Shown one piece after another: positions 16,047-24,544 of a DNA stretch of 31,901 nucleotides (position 1 is its first letter; every line of letters starts with the position of its first letter). The stretch lies in IMG/VR virus record IMGVR_UViG_3300031198_000007, positions 1 to 31,901 of that record. One strand, 5' to 3'. Made by a program: the position numbers and the translations under genes. A model generated the notes under the pieces. It was given only the letters and a program-made list of their open reading frames with translations. It had not been told where the DNA came from and did not search any database. The stretch comes from a virus.

Positions 16047-16068
16047 GGCGGGGCCAACACGCCCCGCC
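16047..16068 (-). promoter_or_regulatory. Hairpin after the major capsid gene
   Basis: GGCGGGGC (16047-16054) and GCCCCGCC (16061-16068) form a perfect 8-bp stem with a 6-nt loop in the 66-bp gap between the capsid stop and the next start. No T-run follows on the leftward strand, so termination would be weak. A post-capsid attenuator or mRNA 3'-end protector is plausible, as many phages reduce read-through after the capsid gene. Confidence 0.5.
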
Positions 16069-16086
16069 CCAGCGTCCCCGAATGAA

Positions 16087-17091
16087 CTACGACACCAGAC
16101 CCGCGGCGCCCGTCACGAACGTGAAGGCCGCCCACGAGGACGGGTGCGAAAGCTCAAGGGTCAGTTCCATCAGGAGCAGCCCCTTGGTGTTGTCGCCGGT
16201 CTTGCCCATCTCCTTGTGCTGCGGCGGGCGGTAGAATGCGAGCTTGCCCATCGAGCGATCGCCGAGGAAGTAGGCGTAGCCGTTCGCCGACGTCGTCCCC
16301 ATCGGAATGAACCGATCGGTGATGACCGCGAACAACTGGTTGAACGGCGTCTCGAAGACGTCGATGTTCGCCACCAGCCGCTGATCCGTGGCCGCGATGT
16401 TGCGGACATTGATCGCCGTGCCCATCGTCTGATTCACGAACTGGAGCTTGCTGGACGGCGCGAACCAGACGGAGTCGGGCTCGGCACCGTTGTTGAACAT
16501 CGTCATCGCGAGATTGACCATGTCGCCGGTCGCGAAGACCGTCACCGCCGCGGCCGAGGCCGTGGAGATGGAGCCGCCGCCACCGAACAGACCGCGCAGA
16601 CCGACCATGAGCGGCGAGTTGGAAACCGCCGAGGACTCGATACCCGTTGCCGCCGAGGCGGTGATGGACGAGTTCTTGAAGATGGTGTACTCGCAGTTGC
16701 GGGCGAGCACCTTCATCTCCTTCATGATCTGGTGGTCGTACATATCGCGAATGCCGGCCGGGTTGGCAACCCGCTCGCGATCCGACACGGCCACGTCACG
16801 CCGGAAGATCTGCGTGTTGTTGTAGAGCCGCAGCGGCGTGGTGAGCGCGTCGCCCGCGTGCTCGGCGCCGTCCGGCGAGCCCGCCGACGAAACCGCCGTC
16901 AGCGAGTCGATCGGCCAGCTATGGACCACGTCCCGGGCTCGGATCTTCGGAGCACCCGAGAAGAACGGGGTCTGGAAGCTGTCGATGATGGTGAGAACGT
17001 CGGTCAGATCCTCGTGATGGACCGCACCGGCGCTCGGAAAGAACCCGATGTCGAACGTCGACAGCAGGTTGGCAGGAAGTGCACCAGCCAT
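16087..17091 (-). CDS. Major capsid protein, SU10/DUF5309-like
   Basis: A 334-residue HK97-fold candidate. The N-terminus HHEDLTDVLTIIDSFQTPFFSG then VVHSWPIDSL matches the opening of the SU10-type capsid family (E-DLsd-i--i-p--TPF, then -W--DsL). The middle has NPAGIRDMYDHQIMKEMKVLARNCEYTI-like helix and GDMVNLAMTMFNNGAEPDSVW; the C-terminus NTKGLLLMELTLELSHPSSWA is the usual closing strand. It is preceded by the scaffold gene and portal, the standard order. Start ATG 17091 has GGAGGGA upstream (in TCCAAGGAGGGA). It should be the most abundant virion protein. Confidence 0.85.
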   Translation of the reverse strand: MAGALPANLLSTFDIGFFPSAGAVHHEDLTDVLTIIDSFQTPFFSGAPKIRARDVVHSWPIDSLTAVSSAGSPDGAEHAGDALTTPLRLYNNTQIFRRDVAVSDRERVANPAGIRDMYDHQIMKEMKVLARNCEYTIFKNSSITASAATGIESSAVSNSPLMVGLRGLFGGGGSISTASAAAVTVFATGDMVNLAMTMFNNGAEPDSVWFAPSSKLQFVNQTMGTAINVRNIAATDQRLVANIDVFETPFNQLFAVITDRFIPMGTTSANGYAYFLGDRSMGKLAFYRPPQHKEMGKTGDNTKGLLLMELTLELSHPSSWAAFTFVTGAAGLVS

Positions 17092-17129
17092 TGTTCGCTC
17101 CCTCCTTGGAGCGGCAACCTCGTGACGTC

Positions 17130-17795
17130 TTACTTATTCAGGAAGTCGTCCGAGACCGCCTGTGACAACCGCGCCTTAGCGAAGGCCCGAGGATCGCCCG
17201 TCTTCTGGTAGTGCTCCCACGTCCGGTTCAGCCGCTCGTCCTGCTGGGCGGCCGGCTGGGTGCGCGCATCGCCGGCTCGGCTGCTCGGAATCTGCGCCTC
17301 AGAACGCGCGATCTGCTGCGGCGTCGAGTCCCCGTTCGGGTGCTCGCGACGCTTCACATCGCCGTACTTGAGAAACGCGAACTCCATCGCCGAGACCGGA
17401 TCCGCCGCGAACAGCTTCTGATAGCTCTGCGACAGGGAGGGGTCTTCGTTGATGAACTGGGCGACATCGGCCTCGTATTTCTGGTAGTCGGGGTGTGACG
17501 ACAGCATCGAGTTGCGGGCCATCGCGCCACGCGCGATCGGCTCGAACGTCTCGTTCACTCGCGAGCGAACGTATTCGTCGAGCGCATCCACCGGCACGCC
17601 ATATTCGGCAAGCCGGCTCGCGGGGTCGCCACGCTGGGGAACGGCCTGTCGCTGAACCTGCTGTTCGAGCAGGGTGCGGGCCGCCGCTTCCGCGGTGTCA
17701 GCGCGTTGACGCTGACGCTTCCCTTCGTCGCTCGACGATCGGTAAGCCTTCACCAGATCATCGACCGAATCGTATCCTGCAAACTCGTCTGCCAT
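17130..17795 (-). CDS. Scaffolding protein
   Basis: A 221-residue acidic, helical, mostly charged protein between portal and capsid, the normal scaffold position. N-terminus ADEFAGYDSVDDLVKAYRSS is typical of podovirus scaffolds, followed by a Gln/Arg/Ala coiled coil (KRQRQRADTAEAAARTLLEQ) and a Q/P/R-rich region before a helical C-terminus. Start ATG 17795 has AAGGA eight bases upstream; ATG 17804 overlaps that site and is less likely. It would guide capsid shell assembly and leave before or during DNA packaging. Confidence 0.75.
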   Translation of the reverse strand: MADEFAGYDSVDDLVKAYRSSSDEGKRQRQRADTAEAAARTLLEQQVQRQAVPQRGDPASRLAEYGVPVDALDEYVRSRVNETFEPIARGAMARNSMLSSHPDYQKYEADVAQFINEDPSLSQSYQKLFAADPVSAMEFAFLKYGDVKRREHPNGDSTPQQIARSEAQIPSSRAGDARTQPAAQQDERLNRTWEHYQKTGDPRAFAKARLSQAVSDDFLNK

Positions 17796-17810
17796 CTTGA
17801 GCATCCTTGC

Positions 17811-18125
17811 TCACGGGTTCGCCGTGCTTGGGGTTCCATCCCTCCCGCGGTCGAGTTCGTCGAGGCGGGCGTTGCGGTCGTGGACGAGAAGTTCGTTCTC
17901 CCACGCCGTCACCATCCACTCATCCTCACGGATCATCGCACGAAGCACATCGTCGTCCGTGTCGAAGACCGTCTTCGCGTAGCTCGTGGCTCGTTCGGAG
18001 CGCGAGAGCGTCAGCGCCTTGATCGCGGTTCGTGCCCGATCCGCGATCTTCGGCTTCATCACATCATTCCATCCGTCGCCGGTCAGCACAACCCGAATTT
18101 TGTTGATCTGGTCCTCGTTGAGCAC
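17811..18125 (-). CDS. Small hypothetical protein between portal and scaffold
   Basis: A 104-residue protein from GTG 18125, placed immediately after the portal stop (TAG 18126-18128). Helical and charged: LNEDQINKIRVVLTGDGWND, KPKIADRARTAIKALTLSRS, then MVTAWENELLVHDRNARLDE. Many podoviruses have a similar-sized protein here, but I do not recognise the family. Confidence 0.65.
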   Translation of the reverse strand: MLNEDQINKIRVVLTGDGWNDVMKPKIADRARTAIKALTLSRSERATSYAKTVFDTDDDVLRAMIREDEWMVTAWENELLVHDRNARLDELDRGRDGTPSTANP

Positions 18126-20057
18126 CTAGCCCCCTGTCCCGCCGGTCATGGTGCCCACCATCGAGGGCGCCGCGTTGTTGCCGAGCATCTGGAGCAGGCC
18201 CGGATTGAGCCCCTGCAAGGGCTGGCCGGCGGCGTTTGCCACCGCCATCGGGTCCATCCCGCTCTCCTGCGCCATCATGTTCACCATCGGCACCTGCTGG
18301 ACGAGCAGTTCGTCGACGTTCGGGTAGTCGAACAACTCGAACGCCTGCCGCGCGAAGTTGGCCCAGTTGACGATCTGCATCATCGCCGGGTTCGCGTTCA
18401 ACACCTGCAAGAGCGAGACGAGGTTCTGCTGGCGGACCGAGCGCGACAGCATCTGGCTCGCCCCCACCGCGCGGGCGCGGTAGTCGGGGACGAGGTCGTC
18501 TTGGTCAATCGACACGTCGGTCGACTGGTACGGGAGCCCGGTCCCGGGGTTCACCGTGGCGAGGCTCCCCAAGATCTTGATCTCATGCGGGAGGTCGAGC
18601 ATCACGCGGTCCTGATTGCGAAACTCGTTGGCGAGCGGCTCGACGAACTGTTCCTCCAAAAGCCGCGCCTCGAACGAGAGCCGCGTCATCACGTTCTCCT
18701 GCCGGCCGAGGAAGCCGCGCGCGGTCTCGCGATCGCCCTGCGAGAGACCCATGATGATGTCGTTGATGCCCACGCCCAACTGCATGAACTGCCAGAGTTG
18801 GCCGATCTCCTGATACGCGGCCTGCACCCCCTGCATGTTGGGCGCCATCGCGCGGACGTTGCTGTCGTCGGCGGCACCGTCCACCAAGAGGATCCGCCCC
18901 GCGCGCGTGAACAGGTTCTGCGAGTTCACGTTCGCCGAGTTCGACATCACCCACATCGGGTCGATCAGTTGATCGAGCGCGTCGAGCTTCTGGTTGGCAA
19001 GCCGGTTGGCGGTCATCTGCGGGCCGTAGGCGACCTCCGCCTTGCCGACGCCGTCGAAGCTGTAGGGGTCGGGCATCGGCGCGTAGGAGAGCCACGGCTT
19101 CTTGCCCGGGAACTGGCTGGGCCGGTTCTTCAGGACGACGCGGCCGTTGCCGATCGCGATGCAGCGATCGCGAATCCCGTCGGGTGCGAACTCGGCCGGC
19201 ACCGTCCCGTGCATCTCCCACACCTCGATCGGCTTGTTGAAGCGCAGGGACGAGCGCGCGGTGTAGTCGTATTCGTTGCGGTACATGACGCGGCGCTCCT
19301 GAAACATCGTCTGCGCCCCTTGGCCCATCGGGTAGTCGCGCAAGAGGCGGACCGCGATCGGGTCGAAGTAGCCGTCCGGCTGCTGGGCATCCTCCAGCAT
19401 CTCGTCCAAGTCGAGCCAGTAGCGCTCGATCGCCCAGTCCATGTCCTCGATCCGCTTCTTCGCCGGCTGCTGCCAGAAGTCGAGCCGGTCAATCGCCTTC
19501 CACGTCGGGCCGTTGAATAGTTCGCTGTCCTGCTCATGCAGTACCGGCACCCGCAGCCCCGGGGCGATCGACTCGTAGCGGACGAACTTCGACTTGCGAA
19601 CGGTATGCTTCCAGCCGTAGCGCGCGACCGCGGTGCCGCAGATGTCGGCTTGCAGCATGAAGTCCACGGCGTTCAGGAGCGAGCCGCAGTCCTTCATCTG
19701 GGCCGAGATCAGGACGCTGTTCTTCTTGGCCCGCCCGACGTCTTCCGGTGCGTACCCTTCAAACTCGACGATCGGCCATGCGCCGAACGTGGTCTGCACC
19801 TTGCGCGCGACGTCCGACTGGATCATCGCGAAGGTGAAGGGCAGCGTCACGTTGTTGCGAAACTGCGAGAGCCGCCCCTGCCAGTAGCCGCGGTAGCTGT
19901 TGTACCAGTTCTGGAGGCGCGCGAAGATCGAGTAGTTGTAGCGCAGCGACTCCTGCCGGCGGGTGTCGACCAGTTCGATCGTCCGCGCACTGCTCGGCCC
20001 CGCCACGCGGGAGTCGCGCGACGGGGCGCCGGTGTTCAGATTGATTCCGGAGGCCAT
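18126..20057 (-). CDS. Portal protein
   Basis: A 643-residue protein forming the dodecameric DNA entry/exit channel. Typical features are RYNYSIFARLQNWYNSYRGY with WQGRLSQFRNNVTLPFTFAM at the N-terminus, a run through QADICGTAVARYGWKHT, the clip-like region with DFWQQPAKKRIEDMDWAIER, and a long C-terminal half with FLGRQENVMTRLSFEARLLE and a Gln/Met/Gly-rich tail. Position after terminase and before scaffold and capsid is diagnostic. Start ATG 20057 lies after AAGG with context AGGCCACGGATGGC, shared exactly with the gene at 27747. Confidence 0.85.
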   Translation of the reverse strand: MASGINLNTGAPSRDSRVAGPSSARTIELVDTRRQESLRYNYSIFARLQNWYNSYRGYWQGRLSQFRNNVTLPFTFAMIQSDVARKVQTTFGAWPIVEFEGYAPEDVGRAKKNSVLISAQMKDCGSLLNAVDFMLQADICGTAVARYGWKHTVRKSKFVRYESIAPGLRVPVLHEQDSELFNGPTWKAIDRLDFWQQPAKKRIEDMDWAIERYWLDLDEMLEDAQQPDGYFDPIAVRLLRDYPMGQGAQTMFQERRVMYRNEYDYTARSSLRFNKPIEVWEMHGTVPAEFAPDGIRDRCIAIGNGRVVLKNRPSQFPGKKPWLSYAPMPDPYSFDGVGKAEVAYGPQMTANRLANQKLDALDQLIDPMWVMSNSANVNSQNLFTRAGRILLVDGAADDSNVRAMAPNMQGVQAAYQEIGQLWQFMQLGVGINDIIMGLSQGDRETARGFLGRQENVMTRLSFEARLLEEQFVEPLANEFRNQDRVMLDLPHEIKILGSLATVNPGTGLPYQSTDVSIDQDDLVPDYRARAVGASQMLSRSVRQQNLVSLLQVLNANPAMMQIVNWANFARQAFELFDYPNVDELLVQQVPMVNMMAQESGMDPMAVANAAGQPLQGLNPGLLQMLGNNAAPSMVGTMTGGTGG

Positions 20058-20078
20058 CCGTGGCCTTTCTGCGCTCGC

Positions 20079-20909
20079 CTACGCGGGCGCTTCGACTCCG
20101 ACGTGCAGCCATCGGTCGCGAAACGCGGGCCATGTGTCCCGCAGTTCGCGTTCCGTGTCGTTGATCTGATTCTCGCCCAAGTTCGACCAGATGACCTTCG
20201 CGTACTCGCCGATCGGGTCGTGCACCCGCACGCAGGGGATCCCCAGCAAGCTCGCCAAGACCACGTTGGAAGACCCCGAGCCGATCACCATCTTCGCATT
20301 CGCCATGAACTCGGCGAGCTTCAAGAAATCCCCCTGATCGTCGAAGGAAGTCCACTGCGGGTAGACCTCCAAGGCGCGCGCGCGTTCCTCGTCCGTCCCG
20401 ACGAAGACGATCTCGTCGAAGCGGGTTGCCAGATCGTCGGCCTGATCGGAGAGGAAGCGCCAGAAGCCCGGAACACCGCTCATATGGCTCATGAACGTCC
20501 CGTGCAGGACCAACCGGCGGTGCTCGATCGCGGGGGAGACCACCGTCAGGCAGCGCTGGTTATCGCGCCGAGTGATCGAGAGCGGCACCTGATCGAGTGC
20601 GTCGAGCGTGATTTGGCGCATCGGGAAGCGGCGCATCCCGAGGTGGTAGATCTCGTGGTCCATGTGGTCCTTCATCGAGAGGCCGAAGTCCCACGGCTGC
20701 CCGCCCATATGCCAACTGGTGATCCCCGGCTTCAACTCGACGGCGTCGACGAACGGCTGTGCCGCGAACAGCTTCACCAGCGGCTTGCAGGTCGTCTCGT
20801 CGAGCCAGATCGTGCACGTCGTCTTCTGGTCCACGCAGTACCAGTAGGCGACCGGGAACTCGTGGAGCGAATCGCCCAGCTTGCCGGGCATCGTGAAGAC
20901 GAGGCTCAT
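20079..20909 (-). CDS. GT9-like glycosyltransferase (heptosyltransferase-type)
   Basis: A 276-residue protein from ATG 20909 (ATGA overlap with the methyltransferase); the frame upstream is a shadow. The N-terminus FTMPGKLGDSLHEFPVAYWY resembles the G-x-x-GD-x-l---P loop of GT9 ADP-heptose transferases. The C-terminal segment FLKLAEFMANAKMVIGSGSS then NVVLASLLGIPCVRVHDPIG fits the donor-site 'ig-dSG--hla-alg-P' motif. It is shorter than typical GT9 enzymes (about 320-350), with variant residues, so substrate and activity are uncertain. It sits between the large terminase and portal genes, paired with a sugar methyltransferase. Confidence 0.65.
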   Translation of the reverse strand: MSLVFTMPGKLGDSLHEFPVAYWYCVDQKTTCTIWLDETTCKPLVKLFAAQPFVDAVELKPGITSWHMGGQPWDFGLSMKDHMDHEIYHLGMRRFPMRQITLDALDQVPLSITRRDNQRCLTVVSPAIEHRRLVLHGTFMSHMSGVPGFWRFLSDQADDLATRFDEIVFVGTDEERARALEVYPQWTSFDDQGDFLKLAEFMANAKMVIGSGSSNVVLASLLGIPCVRVHDPIGEYAKVIWSNLGENQINDTERELRDTWPAFRDRWLHVGVEAPA

Positions 20910-22111
20910 AGGACCAGTCCGATGTCGGGCAGGGGATACAGGAACGTGGTGCCGGCGGCGCGGACGTGCGCTTCGCGGATGTCGAACTCGGGCTTGAACG
21001 CCCACGGCAGCGCCAAGGCGTAGCGCGGCGCCGCCTCGCGGAACTCGGCCTCGCTCTTGATCGGCAGCCACGTGCCGACCATCCGCAGGCCGTGCTTGCG
21101 CGCGTTGCGGTCGGCGACCGCCTCGAAATACTCGTGCATGTCGAGGTACTGCATCAGGGTCGAGCCCTTGGTGGACGCCCCGTAGGCCCACAGGTGGGGG
21201 CCGATGTTCGCGATCAGGTTGCCGAAGACGTGGCGCCACTTCCGCACGCGCTTCGCGAACGCCTCGGCGTCGTCGCTGGAGACGTTCGCGATGCCGCCCA
21301 ACAGCCCGACCGGGGGCGAGAGGACGCCCGAGGCGCGGCGCGCGATGACGCGCATCGAGGATCCGTTCGTCTCGTTGAAGGAGATGGATTCGATCAGGAG
21401 GCCGTGGCGGCGGTAGAGAGCGTCCAAGCTCCACGCGTCGTAGTAGCAGACGTGCTCGTGACAGATCGCGTCGAACGCGTTCTGCTGGAGCATGGAGGGG
21501 GCGTCGTTCAGTTGGTTGATCCAGATGCCGTGCTCGGTGAGGGAGTCGTAGATGTCATCGAGGAAGGGACCGGGGCGGTCCAAGTCGTAGAACATCGCGG
21601 CCGAGGTGATGACGTTGAAGCGCTCGCCGCCGGTCGCCTTGGCCGTGAAGTAGTCGCTGACGACGTGGTCGGCCAGTTCCTGAAGCTCGCTCGCGAAGTT
21701 CAACGCCGGCTCGACCGCGACCTTGCGAAACTCCTGACTCACGCACGAGAGCAGGTAGCCGTCGTTCGCCCCGATGTCCAGCCACGCGCCCGCGGTGAAG
21801 AACATCTCGCCCACCCGCACGATGTCGGCGAGCGAGGCGCGCATCGACTCGTTGATGCCGCTGCGATACCAGAACTCTCGGTACAGCAGGTCGGGATCGA
21901 CGGTGTGCGCGAGTTGCAGCAGGCCGCACTCGGCGCAGCGGATCAATTCGAGGGGCGCCTTCGGGAGGTCGGTGTCGGCTTCGGGGACGAAGCGGGGCAG
22001 ATACTGGACGCCGAGGTCCAAGATCGGCATCAGGTGGTGGGATTCGCAGGCGCGACAGGTCGCGCGCGGTTGGAAGATCGGCGTTGCGGTGCTCTGGGGC
22101 GCTGGCTTCAT
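20906..22111 (-). CDS. Sugar C-methyltransferase-like (class I SAM methyltransferase)
   Basis: A 401-residue protein from ATG 22111 (ATGA overlap with the terminase stop). Three domains are seen in the order of NDP-sugar C-methyltransferases of the TylC3/NovU type: an N-terminal zinc-binding part (CRACESHHLMPILDLG, C19/C22 and CAEC, C59/C62); a SAM-binding core with LDIGANDGYL at 111-120; and a C-terminal half with LWAYGASTKGSTLMQYL, the glycine-rich motif of the C-terminal domain. These enzymes methylate a sugar ring carbon of a keto-sugar nucleotide. No nucleotide-sugar dehydratase is present, so the substrate must come from the host. It is paired with the GT9-like gene. Confidence 0.85.
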   Translation of the reverse strand: MKPAPQSTATPIFQPRATCRACESHHLMPILDLGVQYLPRFVPEADTDLPKAPLELIRCAECGLLQLAHTVDPDLLYREFWYRSGINESMRASLADIVRVGEMFFTAGAWLDIGANDGYLLSCVSQEFRKVAVEPALNFASELQELADHVVSDYFTAKATGGERFNVITSAAMFYDLDRPGPFLDDIYDSLTEHGIWINQLNDAPSMLQQNAFDAICHEHVCYYDAWSLDALYRRHGLLIESISFNETNGSSMRVIARRASGVLSPPVGLLGGIANVSSDDAEAFAKRVRKWRHVFGNLIANIGPHLWAYGASTKGSTLMQYLDMHEYFEAVADRNARKHGLRMVGTWLPIKSEAEFREAAPRYALALPWAFKPEFDIREAHVRAAGTTFLYPLPDIGLVL

Positions 22112-23988
22112 GATCTGATCGGCTCCCGGGGACAGTCCCTGATCCATTCCGCGGCCTCACTGTCGTCGAACATCTCGCGCGCGAGCCCTTCCACCGCCAT
22201 CGCGGTCGCGCCCGGCTCGTAGGGCGCCTTCTGCGGACCGACCCGGCGCATCGGCTGGTAGAACTCGGGCTGGAAGGCGTCCGAATGGGCGTCAGCCCAG
22301 TCGTTTCGCAGCTTCGGGTTCACCATGTACTGCCCGATTTTCGCCATCTGCTCGGCGATGCGCTCCACCCCGGGAGCAGACTCTACCACCCTTACATGAC
22401 CGTCAACCCAAAAGGAGGCCGCCGAGACCATCCGCATGTACTTTTTCGTGTCCCCGCGGTTGTACTCGTAGTAGGGGGGCATCGGCTCGTTCGCGTCGGC
22501 GAAGAAGTTCTTCAGATTCGCCGCCAGCGAACCTTTCAGCCCCGCGCGGGCGGTTTCGCCGGAGATCCCGATGATGCGCCGCCCCTGCCGGCGATAACGC
22601 TGGACGGTCGCCACCAAGCGGTGCCCGAAGTCCTCCATGCGCCACGTCGGCGAGCCGTAGGCTTCGATGATGTAGACGTCGCCGCTGCCGTTTCTCGGGT
22701 AGCCGTGGACGATCATGACGGTCTCGTCCTTCTTCTCGCGGCTCTTGCCGTCCCAGAAGGCGATGTCGGTGGTGATGCCGAAGCGCAGGGAGGACCACGG
22801 CACCTCGGAGGACTTGATGTAGCACTGCTTGATCTGGTCCTTCGTGATCGGGTTGAACTCCGAAAGCTCGGGGTCGTTCATCACCTGTGAAGCGAAGCGC
22901 AAGGGATCGCGGCGCTGGTAGTCGTTCAGCCGCGTCTCGGGCCACACCTTCGGGCTCGTGGGCTTGCCCGCCGCGTCGCGGCCGGCGAGGAAATACACGT
23001 CCCACTTCCCTTCCGGGCTCGCCTCCATCGACTCGCAGGGCATCCCCGCCAAGGAGCGGATGCCTTCCTCGCGGAATGCGACGCCGAAGTGATCCTCGTC
23101 GTCGTAGCGCGTCCCGACCCAGACGACGATGCCGTCGCTCTGGAGCACGGGAAAGAGACTCGTCACCTGCGAGTTGACCGAGGTCAGCCAGTTCTCGTCG
23201 GAGAGCATCCGCTCGTAGCTGATCGGGTCGTCGTAGAAGATCGCGTCGGGATGTGCACCGACGATCGAGGTCTCGACGGCGAAGGTGCCAAGGCTCGGAT
23301 CGGCGCGTGAGGTCTGCTTGCGCGCGGAGTGGGTCATCGCGGTCGCGGTCCACTGCCGGGCGTTGGCGGCCCAGTTGCCGTAGAGCTTCGTGAACAACGA
23401 ATAGGGGTCCGAGCCGTCCAAGACTCCGCGCATGATGCTGGCGAGCTTGGTCGCGAGTTGGATGCTTTCAGACCCCGTGTAGCTGGACAGTTCCGGGTCG
23501 CGTAGGTGGAGCCAGAGTTGCCCGGCCGCCGAGATCATCCGGCTCTTGCCCATCTCGCGGTGCACGAGGACCGCGAGGTGCTTCTGGAGCGTCAAGCCCT
23601 TGGCGCGGTTCTCCAGCCATTCCTCGACGTTCTTCTGATACCAGTTCGCCATCGGCTCGTGAATCGCGGGGTCGATCCACTTCTGCCCTTTGGGCGAACG
23701 GCCGTCGCCGAAGCAGTGCAGGAAGAACGTCCAGAAATCGCGCCGGCCCAACTCGCGCATCAATTCGAGTTCGTCGTCGCTCTGCCAGCCGCCGATGTGG
23801 CGCGCCATGCCGGCGCGGGCGGCGGCACGCAGTTTGTTCCGCGCGGCGGTGCGAACCTTGTTGTAGCAGGTCCAGCACTCGCCGCGACGCGATTGACCGG
23901 GTGGCATCTCCCTCTTGCAGTTCGCGCAGAACTTGAGAAGGGGAGTCAGCTTCGGGTTATTGGGATCCTTCGCTGTGAAGCGGGCCAT
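22108..23988 (-). CDS. Terminase large subunit with N-terminal zinc-ribbon
   Basis: A 626-residue DNA-packaging motor. Walker A-like HREMGKSR (143-150), Walker B AIFYDD (249-254) and the coupling motif VWVGTRYDDEDHF (about 289-301) define the ATPase. The nuclease starts at ITTDIAFW with Asp408 and continues to DAHSDAF near the C-terminus. Start ATG 23988 has AAGGAC upstream and overlaps the small-subunit gene by 32 bp; an earlier start (24027) would add 13 residues. Unusually, residues 21-41 carry CxxC-x13-CxxC followed by a basic helix, a zinc-ribbon extension not typical of TerL, which might help select DNA ends or bind the small subunit. Confidence 0.9.
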   Translation of the reverse strand: MARFTAKDPNNPKLTPLLKFCANCKREMPPGQSRRGECWTCYNKVRTAARNKLRAAARAGMARHIGGWQSDDELELMRELGRRDFWTFFLHCFGDGRSPKGQKWIDPAIHEPMANWYQKNVEEWLENRAKGLTLQKHLAVLVHREMGKSRMISAAGQLWLHLRDPELSSYTGSESIQLATKLASIMRGVLDGSDPYSLFTKLYGNWAANARQWTATAMTHSARKQTSRADPSLGTFAVETSIVGAHPDAIFYDDPISYERMLSDENWLTSVNSQVTSLFPVLQSDGIVVWVGTRYDDEDHFGVAFREEGIRSLAGMPCESMEASPEGKWDVYFLAGRDAAGKPTSPKVWPETRLNDYQRRDPLRFASQVMNDPELSEFNPITKDQIKQCYIKSSEVPWSSLRFGITTDIAFWDGKSREKKDETVMIVHGYPRNGSGDVYIIEAYGSPTWRMEDFGHRLVATVQRYRRQGRRIIGISGETARAGLKGSLAANLKNFFADANEPMPPYYEYNRGDTKKYMRMVSAASFWVDGHVRVVESAPGVERIAEQMAKIGQYMVNPKLRNDWADAHSDAFQPEFYQPMRRVGPQKAPYEPGATAMAVEGLAREMFDDSEAAEWIRDCPREPIRS

Positions 23989-24544
23989 CCACGACGTCCT
24001 TGTCGTTGCGTACCACCGCGTCGCCATCGGCGAGCGCCTGCTGTGCGTCCGCGCGCTCTCGCGCGGCTCGTTCCACTTCGAGCTTCAGTGCCTGATCCTG
24101 ACACCACGCGGCCTTGATCGCGATGGATCTGCCGCTCGGGAAGCCGCGCGGCACCCCGCGGATCTTCGCCTCGGGGTACGCCTTGTTCAGCATCTTCAGG
24201 CTGGTGATGCGCTTGGCACGGAAGCGCATCTCGGGGGTTGCGTCCTCGGCCTCCGGCTTCGGCTTGAAGACGGTCGTCCGGTTCGCGTTCGGAAACGCGT
24301 AGCCGTACGCCGCCTGCGTCAGTCGGGCTCCTGCCCCTTTCATCACGCGCGCGAGACGTTCCACCACTTCGCCATCCGCCTGCGGCTCGGGCATGACGAC
24401 GCTGGCACTCTCGGTGGTCGCGAGCATCTTGAGTGCTCGGAAGCGGTCGGCGCCGGCCTCGGGATCACGCGCGACCTCGGTGACGTGATCCAAGATCTCG
24501 TCCAAGGACATGCGTCGCTTCTGGGGGAGGGTCTCGATCGTCAT
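23957..24544 (-). CDS. Terminase small subunit (by position)
   Basis: A 195-residue protein from ATG 24544 (ATGA overlap). N-terminal helices (MSLDEILDHVTEVARDPEAG, RFRALKMLATTESA) and a charged C-terminal helix (LKLEVERAARERADAQQAL) suit a DNA-binding, oligomerising terminase small subunit, and it directly precedes and overlaps the large subunit. The middle (GVPRGFPSGRSIAIKAAWCQ) is basic. No helix-turn-helix is certain. The call is mainly positional. Confidence 0.6.
   Translation of the reverse strand: MTIETLPQKRRMSLDEILDHVTEVARDPEAGADRFRALKMLATTESASVVMPEPQADGEVVERLARVMKGAGARLTQAAYGYAFPNANRTTVFKPKPEAEDATPEMRFRAKRITSLKMLNKAYPEAKIRGVPRGFPSGRSIAIKAAWCQDQALKLEVERAARERADAQQALADGDAVVRNDKDVVDGPLHSEGSQ

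Noticed and set aside
17706-19520. 604-codon + strand frame opposite the portal gene
   Set aside because: Antisense shadow of the portal; His/Val/Leu/Arg-rich without motifs.
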